Assembly (NCBI GenBank): GCA_949130495.1
Contig: OX422210.1
Span: 30,602,681-30,666,680, forward strand
Direction of reading: 5' to 3'
From: Sambucus nigra
Lineage: Eukaryota; Streptophyta; Magnoliopsida; Dipsacales; Adoxaceae
Length of the DNA: 64,000 nucleotides
Below are positions 1-9,045 of this stretch, piece after piece; the first letter of the stretch is position 1, and each line of letters starts with the position of its first letter. The translations under genes and the position numbers were made by a program. Below the pieces are notes generated by a model. That model had not been told where the DNA came from. It saw only the letters and a list, made by a program, of their open reading frames with translations, and ran no database searches.

Positions 1-296
1 TGCTCGACCTAGAGCTGAAATGCAGGATTAGTTTGAAGTTCCCCCTGACCTTCAATAGTTATTTGGGCAGGAGGACAAGGATGTGATCCGTCAATAAATC
101 CAAGCAGATTCAGGGCTCGAAGAAATGGAATTAATTGAGTTTTTTGGAAAAGATAGTTGGTGCAGTTAAGTTTTAATGAGATGAAATGATGGGCACTGTT
201 AAAAGAGGAAGATAGAATACGTGATGGGTTGGGAGAGTTTTTAGCAGTGGAAGGAGAGATCCCAGATGTTGTTGAACCCTCAGCCATGATGGACAA
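1..296 (-). pseudogene. Copia gag N-terminus (partial)
   Basis: A 95-codon frame starts at 296 and ends in a stop at 9-11, as in every other copy. It holds the copia Gag N-terminal motif region (ISLKL.C.NY...PFLRALNLLGFIDG.HPCPP), typical of Ale/Retrofit-like elements. The reading would continue past the stop but is cut by the window edge. Confidence 0.85.
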
Positions 297-319
297 AAAA
301 AATTGAGGCTCTAAAATAA

Positions 320-488
320 AAATAGAACAAGAAAACTAAAGAGAATTTTTACTATTGGTTTTATTCTCTTCTCTTTCTTTATACAGGCTAAAGGATATAT
401 TTATAAGGAATCTACCAAGCTATTACTTTCACGGATAAGTAACAGATTCAAATTCAAATGGCAGATATAAATGTGGAGAGAAATAAGG
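320..488 (-). repeat. Truncated copia 5' LTR (Long junction)
   Basis: 169 bp of a 213-bp LTR. The outer 44 bp are missing and the sequence continues at 489 into unrelated AT-rich DNA. It is identical in form to 16927-17095 and 46224-46392. Confidence 0.85.
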
Positions 489-2640
489 AAGAATCATAAT
501 TATGATCACGGTACAGAGGGAGATGTAGTTGTGATCTCGGTTACGATGATTTTCTATAGTGTCACGGAGGTGGATGTAGTGATCCTATGTTTTAAAAAGT
601 AATCAAAAGTATGAGATAAGGCAATGAAATAAGATAAATAAGAGAAAATTAAGATAAGAAATTCAATAATTTAAGAAAATGAGACACCATACTAAAATAT
701 TAATAGACCATTGTGGGTTTGATTTACTCTTTTTATTCTTGTTTGTCTACATATATATAGTTAAATAAATAATTTGTAAAAAACAGTTACATTTAAATAA
801 TTTATTAGGAAATGGTAGAAATGGTATAGTATAATGGAATACAAAATAGAATAAGAATTGAATCCCCAAAACTAAATGGTTAGCACAATTTTTTTCGAAC
901 ATAACATTGGCAGATATAAAGGTTTTATACAATGTCTTACTTGGGGTATTTTACTTTTAGAAAAAAATAACAAATTATAGTTATGCTCAACTCTAAGGCA
1001 AAATGGGTTGTATTCAATCAACTCAAAGTGTAGCTTTGGGGAAGATTGGAATACCTATACTGTTGCTTTAGTCTTCAATATTTGTGACTTCAATTAAAAA
1101 AATTCAATAAATTAATTTTTGGTATTTTTTTTTATTTTAAAATTAAAAATAAAAAATTATCAATTAAACATCAGGAGCCATATTTATATATATATATATA
1201 TATATATTCATTATCATATATTTTTATTTTTATTTTGATTTTTATGGCTCAAAAAAATGAAAAAAAACGGTAACATGGTCAATATGTTAATAGTAGCGGT
1301 TTGACTATTGAAAATTTGGAAGTGGGGATGAAACATAGATTGAATTAAAAAAAATAGATTAACACAAAAACACCTCTAAAAATGTGGCAAAAACAAAATA
1401 ACCCATTTTTTTCAATTATTTTTTATCAACACGGGTAGGCCATTCCATGCTTTCAAACACATTCAATGAACCATTATATATATAAAAAAAAAACATAAAC
1501 AGTACAAAACCCCAAGCCCTTTACCAGTTTATCATAATAGAATCATGTAGAAAGAAAATTTCAATTTTAACAACCACCCTTATTTACTGTACGATTCTCA
1601 TACAACTTGTGTACCACCAATTTCCATTAGTTAGTAATTAAAATAGGTTTACCCTTTGTAATTTAAAAGTTTATCTCATCAACATCCATTTAGTATACAT
1701 CAAGAAAAACCTAACATGCACAAGGAAGAAAAAGTAAAAAATAATCATAATGAAATATAAAGATGGAGTTAACAAAGACTAGTACCATATTCTTGATTTG
1801 TTGATACGAAGCTGTTGCTTGATTATTAGAAGTTAACGTGAGAAGAAATGTGAAGAGGTACTTATAAATAGTTTCATTTAGAGGCTTTTGAGAGGAAACT
1901 GAATTAATGGGGAAGATACGAAGGGTTTCAATCTTTATTACAAAACCCATTTATGGAATGGTGTTTTATTATTATATCATCATGGAAAGTAAAACGTTAG
2001 ATAGAGAAAATTGAGAAGCAACAACACCAATATCCCTTAGTATTTCTCACTTACATTTTTCTCATTTTCTGGCCGGAAGTCTTTCATTTTATCCAATCTT
2101 TACAATGAAAAGTTCCGAATTTTATATACTAATAATACACCGATTTGTATAGCGCGTCTTCCTTACACGCATCTCATCGTGTGACTAACGATTTTAGCTT
2201 TCTCGATGGTGGCGTTATTATGATGGCGCCCCCTTTACACCGTTGGGTAAGAAGTATTGGTCGTTTAGAGCATGGATGAACGGATTACACATGCCATTAA
2301 ATTTAATTTATTTTTTACGTGTAATTTTGGATTGGTTGTTTAAATAATTTAATACGTAAGTATGTTAGTAATATTATAAATTAGTAAAATGATACTTTGA
2401 TAATTTAATAAATTAGTACGAAAGTAAATTTATAAAATTAGTAAACAAAGATTTTAATGATGTTTGTAAATTAGGAAGTTAGTAATTAAATAAATTATTA
2501 CGTTACTAAATTAATAAATTTAGCTAATTGGTAATTTAAAAACTTAATATATTAATAAATAAATGGTTTTTTTATTATGTTCATAAAAAAATTATTCTAA
2601 TTAAGGTAAATCCAAGATATAAAGCTTAAATGTGCAATGA
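489..2640. other. Long-specific AT-rich block, unassigned
   Basis: No recognisable gene. It holds poly-A/T runs, a (TA)n tract at 1185-1208 and one 79-codon minus-strand frame (1711-1950). That frame is followed by a possible GT splice donor near 1787 and could be a first exon or chance. The frame is identical in all three Long copies, but those are recent duplicates, so this is not evidence of selection. Confidence 0.5.
1185..1208. repeat. (TA)n microsatellite
   Basis: A TA dinucleotide run of 24 bp here. The equivalent tracts in the other Long units are slightly longer (17792-17816 and 47089-47117), so the tract has changed since duplication. Confidence 0.9.
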
Positions 2641-2654
2641 AATCCATCGACATT

Positions 2655-3420
2655 TCGGCACCGCTATATGCTTGAGGCGGGGATATTTGGATTTGGAGAC
2701 GCCTTATCACTCAAGAATTCGGCACCAGCATTTTTTTCATTGATCACTTTTCTAACAATCTCCTGATCATCATTTATTTGGGCCGAGATATTTGGATCTT
2801 GAGATGCTATATTTTTGGAAGTCAATGGATTCTACACAAAATTAAGAGCTATTTCCAAATCTCCTCCCTTGTTGATTACGTCCAGAATATTTTCCTGGTT
2901 ATTACTCCGAACAAAAAAATCAGTATTTTTTCTTTTATCAGTTCCATTCCGATTAAATAAAGCTTAATTTCATCTCAAATTTTTCTGGGCCATTTTACAA
3001 CATGAAATTGGATGTCCTACACATCCACAAAAATCATGAAAGGGGCTTGTTTTTCTAGTTCTATTTTCATAGGAATATTTTTATCCTCACCCTGAATAAC
3101 CACAGTAGTTGGAACCAAGTAAGAAAAATCGATTTTAACTAAAATTCTTTCATAAACTCCATATTTTTATCAGAGAATGATTGATCAATCCTTATGGGTA
3201 AACAACACCTCTAAAAAATTCTAATAGTAACCTTGAATGACAAAATGCGTCCGGAAGATCATAAAATCTCACCCAAACATGAGATGTAAATGAAACAAAT
3301 TTGAATACCATTGCATAGGTTTAAGATAACGAACCTCAAAATTTAAAGAACCGAGCATCCACGCCTTTTGAAGTCATCCAATGAATCAAATGAAAAATGC
3401 AAAGTGATGCGCGGTGTGAT
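2655..3420 (-). pseudogene. DUF4283 / zinc-knuckle relic (LINE ORF1-like)
   Basis: Read on the minus strand, three frames together give the pattern of plant DUF4283 proteins. First comes a segment like LKPM.W (near 3320), then HVWVRFYDLPDAF...SRLLLEFFRGVVYP (about 3290-3190), then a stretch like RILVKIDFSYLVPTTVVIQGED. Next is a damaged zinc knuckle, FCGCVGHPISCC (near 3030), followed by a polar tail down to about 2680. These domains are the nucleic-acid-binding part of plant L1-type LINE ORF1 and related transposon proteins. Stops and frame shifts break it throughout. The small plus-strand frame at 2778-2960 is its shadow. Confidence 0.6.
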
Positions 3421-3484
3421 ATCGATTTAAAAAAATTCGTTAGTTTTCAAATAAATACTTATTTAATCGGTGACAAATTACAAA

Positions 3485-4320
3485 CCAAATTAATTCAGCC
3501 CCTAAAGTTGTATAGATTATTTTACTCATGGTTTTAGTTAGAGGCTAGGGTTTGGAGAGTTTTTGTGGGTGTGCCATTATCTCCCTCTTAGGGTCTATCC
3601 ATATAGAGGGTTTACCTATTTGTGGTTGTGTAAGAATTCTATTCATCATCTTCTTCATAAATCCAAGCCTCCACTTATTGTATTTCTTCATTTCTTGCTT
3701 TGTTAATTAGTTGCATTGCTCTGTAGTGTAGAATTAATTGCTTTCTTTCAATACATGCCTTTTATTATGCTTTCTAGCTAAATTAAATTAGGTTGTGATT
3801 AATGGAACTCGCCTTGTGTTCAATGGATTTCTTTGCTATGGTGATGGGTTTTATATATTTAATTCGATTAGGTTGTCCTAGTTATTATGCCAAGGAGATT
3901 TAATGGGGTATATCATGTATGCTCCGTATTTACGACTTTGCGTGTGTAATTTCAGGAGTATTTGTTGACGCCAAAATCATGTTAGGCTTTTATGCGAATT
4001 TAGGGGGTGACACTCCTAGGTTTAATTAATCGTTGAAATTAGATTCAATCTTAGTAATTTATTATTCCCATGTAACCATTTATACGCGTTAAGTCGAGGT
4101 GAGGGATATTAGTCACAACCTACAGTTTTTATTCCTTTTGTTAATCATAGTTTAAATACACATGCCTAGATTATCTTTTCTTTTCTTTTATTAACATTGA
4201 TCTTTTACACTTTTATTTAGAGGTATTAAACCGATTAATATTCTTGCAACATTTCTCTGTGGATTCGATAATCGGACTGACCGCTATACTCCCTTAAAAT
4301 AGTGTAGTCAATAGTTTAGG
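3485..4320 (+). repeat. Possible LTR/5' leader relic of another retrotransposon
   Basis: Non-coding stretch ending with a segment (4254-4300) like 'tctctgtggattcgat...ggact...cgctatact'. This wording is common at the U5/leader end of plant LTR retrotransposons. No matching second LTR, primer-binding site or target duplication is visible, so the assignment is tentative. It could be a remnant of the copia relic that follows or of a gypsy element. Confidence 0.3.
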
Positions 4321-4451
4321 TTTTTGCATTGAGTCGGAGAACTGAAAACAATGACAAGCGTGAGTAACTCGGACGCACGGTTTCCCCCTTAATCAACTTC
4401 ATTGAGAAAATACTTGATAAATTCAATAAGTATAATATTAATCAAAGGAAA

Positions 4452-5104
4452 ACACTGTTTTATGCTAATATTCACCTTACCTCTAATTTTGGTGGAATCA
4501 CATCTCAATTAGAGTACTCTCGTATAATGGTCAGTTTAATGTACATAACTTACTCTATTCGTAGTCTCAGTCATATATGACCAATTTTAGTATGCAACAC
4601 TGGAAAGCCATTGTTAGAGTTGTAGGGCATTTTAAGCATACTAATTTTTTTGGAATTGAATATTAAAGATATATCGAAGTACTTGAAAATCATGGTGATG
4701 CTAACTGGAAATATAAATCTAAAAACTCAAAATGCACAAGTGGTCACACCCTTTCCGTTGGAGGTGAAACCATTTCTTGGATATCCTCAAATTAAATATA
4801 TAATTCTAGATCCATATTTGGAATCTGAATTCATTGTTTTTTATAAAACTGGGAAATAAATAAAATGGTGTCGTAATTTTACAAACGACATTCCAAATTG
4901 GGTAAAACTTGTTCCCTCCTTATGTATACACTTCGATAGCCAATGAGCGATTGGAAAGGAACAAAATACCATGTATAATGGGAAGTCCAAGCATATTCAC
5001 TGGACGCCGTAAGACAATTGAAATTATTTCTATTGACCATGTCATATCCTTAAAAAACGTTTAATCTGAGAATGTAGAAAGGTCCACAAGGGAAATGGGC
5101 TTAA
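4452..5104 (+). pseudogene. Older copia relic: RT C-terminus and RNase H
   Basis: Frame-shifted plus-strand remains of a copia pol different from the minus-strand element. In order: the RT end (N.GGITSQLEYSRIMVSLMY, 4479-4543), HWKAIVRVVGHFKHT (4599-4643), RNase H start DANWKYKSKNSKCTSGHTLSVGG.ISW (about 4693-4780), LESEFI (near 4817), WCRN...DIPNWVKL, then HFDSQ (catalytic-type Asp), NTMYNGKSKHI and finally ERSTREMGL (to 5104). At least two frame shifts and several stops. The 69-codon frame 4650-4859 is mostly a wrong-frame reading of this domain. From 5105 to 5296 I see only decayed sequence. Confidence 0.75.
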
Positions 5105-5296
5105 ATAATTTAATTAACTAACAATCGACATGTTGGAAAGCTGTAGAGATCCTAAGATCCAGGTTAAAATGGACGACTTATATATACATGTGACATAGTA
5201 AGAACTAAGGAGATGTCTTAATCCTTACCATTTTTAATATGAGACAGTGCACATATTCCATGAGAATCGTTATAATTTTTTAATTATTATATATCT

Positions 5297-6993
5297 TGAT
5301 ATGAAGTGGAATTGGAACGATAATGTTAACAACATTTAGTCAAGCATAAAGAATGATATCGAGAAAGTAGGTAAGCAAGTTTCAGGTGAGACTAAAGCAA
5401 AAATATTCATTAAAAAAGAGACTTGGTGGTGGAATGAGGAAGCGCAAAAGATAATAAAAAAGAAACGAGTAAGCTTTAAAGAGTGGCAAAAGAGTAAAAA
5501 TCAAGAAGATTTAAAAAAACATAAGAAGTTAAAAAGTGAAGTAAAAAATATTATTAAAAATGCGCAACAGAACGCACTACAGAGTCTTTATAATAAATTA
5601 GGTATCAAAGAAGGTGAAAAGGAAATATTTAGATTGGCAAATAAAGATAGAATGACAAGGGATATGGGTCCAGTTAAGCGTATTAAAGACAGAAATCAAA
5701 ATATATAAATTAAATAAATAAATAAATTCTAGATAGATGGGAAGAGTATTTTCAAGGACTATCTAATGAAGAGTATCCGAAAAAAGATGTCGAGAATATT
5801 GAACCGAATATAAGAATGGTATACCCGATTACTGAAAAAAAAAAGTAGATATATTAGTAAGGAAAATAGGAAAGAATAAAGCGGTTGGTCGAGAAAAAAT
5901 ACCCACGGAGGTGTGGAGAACCCTTGGAAGTTTAGGGATAAAATGGTTAACATGCTTATTTAATAAAACTTTAAGAGAACAAAACATGTCAAATGAGTGG
6001 AGGAAAAACGCCATAACACTTTTGCATAAAAATAAATGGGATATACAAAACCGCAGTAATTATAGAGTATTCAAACTGTTGAATGACACTATTAAATTGT
6101 GGGAAAAAGTTATAGAACAAAGATTAATCAATGAGTCAACTATTTCAGATAATTAATTTTGATTTATGCCAGTGCGATCTACCACAAAAGATATTTGCTG
6201 ATTACAATAGTTAATGGAGAAATGTAGAAGTAAGAATAAAAATTTATATATGGTCTTTATAGATTTAGAAAAGGCTTATGATAGAGTAACTAGGGATGTA
6301 ACTTGGTGGGATTTAAGGAGGAAAATAATACCTATGAGTTATATTAAAGTAATTTAAGATATGTATAATAACACAAAAACTAGAGTAAGGACTGTATGTG
6401 GAGAAAATAATGACTTTATGATTAAAGTGAATTTACATCAAGGATCGGCCTTAAGTCACTATTTAATTGTCGTAGTTTTAGATGAGATTACTAAGGACAT
6501 GCAAGAAGATGTCATGTTGTTTGCAGATGATAGAGTTTTAGTAGACACTTAATGAGGGCTTAGCAATGAGAGTAGGTACTTGGGGAAAAGCCGTAGATTC
6601 TAAGGGACTAAAAATCACTAGAATTAAAATAGAATTTATGGAATGTAAATTTAATAATGAGGCGTCGGGTAACATAATGTTAAAGATAGAAGAAAAAGTG
6701 ATAAATCAAACTTTATATATCTATGTCCAATGTTACCAAGTAGACTTAGGTGGTGTGAACATGTGTTGTGTAGACCAATAGATGCCCATATAACAAGAGG
6801 ACGATTCTTAAAAATATAGGGTAAAAGAGAAAGAGGTCGCCTTAAGCTACCGTGGGAGGAAATTATTTGGAGAGATATTAAGGAATTAAACTTGAATGCT
6901 AATGTTGCACAAAATAGATTAGAATGAAAAAGGAGAATCCATGTGGCCGACCCCATATCGATGGGATTAAGGCAATGATGATGATGATGATGA
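5297..6993 (+). pseudogene. RTE-clade LINE relic, 5'-truncated
   Basis: Plus-strand non-LTR retrotransposon remnant. It starts in the linker before the reverse transcriptase (KETWWWNEEAQKII, about 5420), then EVWRTLGSLGIKWLTCLFN, NEWRKNAITLLHKNK, VFIDLEKAYDRV (near 6260), NLHQGSALS and the catalytic FADD (6520-6531). After that come the C-terminal RLRWCEHV.CRPID and RRIHVADP. All are typical of plant RTE elements, which usually encode an endonuclease upstream. No endonuclease is visible, so the copy is 5'-truncated. Stops and frame shifts split it into pieces (5911-6156, 6361-6552, 6566-6781). It ends in (ATG)6 at 6975-6992, the kind of short microsatellite tail RTE elements carry. Confidence 0.85.
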
Positions 6994-6998
6994 TATGA

Positions 6999-8633
6999 TC
7001 AATTGTGTTATTGCGCTATACTCTTCATAGAAATAAGGCCACTTTTGTGAGAATTTTGAATGCTTAATTCTCTATAACACTCACAAAAATAGGTTTTCAT
7101 GGCCAAAATGAACACGATAAGAACCAATTATGCTTGAGGGGGAACTATGTGACTTATATTGTCTTGGTTTACAAGAACTAGGGGAAGTTCAAAGTTTCTG
7201 ACTACTTATTCAGATGTAGTTAGTCTTCACTTTTCATTCTTCTGGGGGGCGGGGGGTGGGGTTGTTGAAAATGGTTTATTAATGAACATGCCATGGAGAC
7301 ACATTCAAAATTTAGTAGGACCACCTAAAAATATGTTCTCTAATTCGAGGAGAACAATTTGGTATATTCACATGTCATAAACCAGTAAGTATTGAATGAG
7401 AAAATTGTCTATAAAGATACCCACTTGAGTTAATAAAAAAAGAAAACTTTGTTTAATAACACCTTATCTCACATAGAAAAAATAATGAAATGTGAAGAGT
7501 TAATATACTCCTTGATGGGAACTCCTTGGTTGGACCAAAGGACCCCTACTTTTATGGAGTGGAGATAACTTAGGTTTGCGTGCATGCCGCTGCCTATCGC
7601 GTGGACCAACTCCACTAGGGCAGGCTTGAGCCTAGCCTTGGACTTCAATGGATTATTTGATTTATTGGCAAAATTTCGTTTGTTTATAATTTCTGGTTCG
7701 GATTAATCCCAACCCATAATAGAAATGTGTCTGGGCATTTATTAAATCGTCTTGGCCCATTTGCAAAATGGGTCCAATTTTATTTTATTGGGCTTTTGAA
7801 ATTTGTTGAAAATTATAGGTCATAAGGACAAAAGCCATGGCAAATCGTGATTTTCTTTTTTGACGACCTGTTCGTTGAAAAACCACACTAAACAGATAAT
7901 GTGATTGTTTAAATGGTCACGAATAAGTCTGTAAAATTCCTTAGGCCTACCATAAATTCTCACCTAATTTTTCTGGCTTTTTCTATTTCTACGATGACTA
8001 CAATTGTTTTTTTCGTAGGGACAAGAAATCTATTCTATTTTATGAGACAATAGCTCACAACATTGGGCACCATGAAGGGAGCAAAATGTTTTAAGAACAC
8101 AACATGGATTCATAGGGTTAGGAGTATTTGTCTATACTCAATTTAAACATTGTATAAAATAATTTGTAGATTTTTTATTATTGTTCATACATTTTATTTT
8201 TATATCCAGAATAACAAATGTTTTTTAAGGATAAAAACTTGTTCAACCATACAGAAATTGACACTACGCAGTAAAGCCTACTTTTTAATGTGAAGTCGAA
8301 AACAGAATACGTGATTCAAAATTATAGACGGGACACGTAACATTTTTTAAGAATTTGGCTCTTGATGAGTCTCTACCATTTCAACATTGATTGACTCTTG
8401 CAAATGAGGATAGTGTAAGAGGTTAAGTTGCATTCTCTTTCTAAAAAGGTAATTCCAAATTAAAGGTCCTTTTGTACAAAAACCTACTGCATATCTATCT
8501 TCAAGTCTACAATGAACAAGGTTTGGCATATATAACATAAAGACCACGGACACACCATAGGTTGAAAGCGACTGCAATGAAAAATAAATGGTTATTTGCA
8601 TTTTGGATGGCATTTGTTCTTGTTTTTTGTCGA
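6999..8633. other. Unassigned spacer between LINE tail and (AT)n tract
   Basis: No recognisable gene. It contains a G-rich run (7244-7261), a small stem (GTGAG/CTCAC near 7048 and 7080) and an 88-codon minus-strand frame ending at 8347 that I cannot match to any family. The latter reads partly into the adjacent repeat in some copies. Confidence 0.5.
7244..7261 (+). other. G-rich tract, possible quadruplex former
   Basis: Runs of 6, 6 and 4 G separated by single C and T, in strongly AT-rich surroundings. Unchanged copies at 23851-23868, 36496-36513 and 53157-53174. Only three discrete tracts, so quadruplex formation is possible but not assured. Confidence 0.5.

Positions 8634-8660
<27 letters not shown>
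8634..8660. repeat. (AT)n microsatellite, 27 bp
   Basis: Shortest allele of the tract. Its right end reads TATACATAAAG, whereas the other copies read TATATATAAAG. Equivalent tracts are 83, 79 and 57 bp long, so this is the most variable site of the unit. In-frame Ile-Tyr repeats predicted across it are artefacts. Confidence 0.95.
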
Positions 8661-8664
<4 letters not shown>

Positions 8665-8670
8665 AAGAGA

Positions 8671-9045
8671 GGGGCTCCCTCACATACCTCATTAACATAC
8701 ATACAGACATACCATTTTTTTAAAATAGTAAAAAAAATAATTGAGTTGATATGTTTTATATGGGTTCATGATATTTCACTATGCCCATGTAAAAATATTC
8801 AGCTCAAAATAATGTATTTTGTTCTTTTTAAAAAATAGGTAAAAAAACTGACAATTTTAGACGGTAAAAATTGTTAGGTTTTTTTACCTATTTTTTTAAA
8901 ATAACAAAATACATTATTTCCAATTGATTATTTTTATTGGGGCATACTGAAATGTCATGAACCCGTATAAAAATTATTATCTCAAATTTATATTTTTTAC
9001 TATTTTAAAAATGTGTATGTTCATAGAAGGTATGTTTGGAGATCC
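8671..9045. mobile_element. 375-bp foldback / MITE-like inverted repeat
   Basis: The two halves are imperfect reverse complements of each other over almost the whole length. The left arm is 8671-8859, the right arm 8865-9045, and the loop about 5 bases. The best-matched inner part pairs AATAATGTATTTTGTT with its complement near 8910. The outer ends pair GGGGCTCCCTCACATACC with GGATCTCCAAACATACC. This is the shape of a foldback element or hairpin MITE. No transposase or clear target duplication is seen. The left end directly follows the (AT)n tract. Confidence 0.7.

Larger units (their letters stand above)
1..488 (-). mobile_element. Copia element C0, 5' end only (cut by window start)
   Basis: Minus-strand gag start, a degenerate primer-binding site (307-319) and a truncated 5' LTR (320-488). 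It matches 16608-17095 of the next copy. The rest of this element lies to the left of the window. Confidence 0.9.

Noticed and set aside
1711..1950. 79-codon minus-strand frame as a host gene exon
   Set aside because: No family recognised. Conservation among units only reflects recent duplication. Kept as a note in the block description.
2715..2728. GAATTCGGCACCAG, close to a cDNA-library EcoRI adaptor
   Set aside because: One base differs from the usual adaptor. It lies within the continuous tail of the zinc-knuckle relic and recurs at 19324 and 48625, so it is genomic and not a vector trace.
4650..4859. 69-codon plus-strand frame as a gene
   Set aside because: Mostly the wrong frame of an old copia RNase H; the real similarity runs through two other frames.
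7500..7720. tRNA-derived SINE
   Set aside because: A box B-like GGTTCGG at about 7694 exists, but there is no box A at proper spacing and no tRNA-like head.
8347..8613. 88-codon minus-strand frame as a gene
   Set aside because: Tried as a copia integrase/RT piece in all frames without a convincing motif; no other match.
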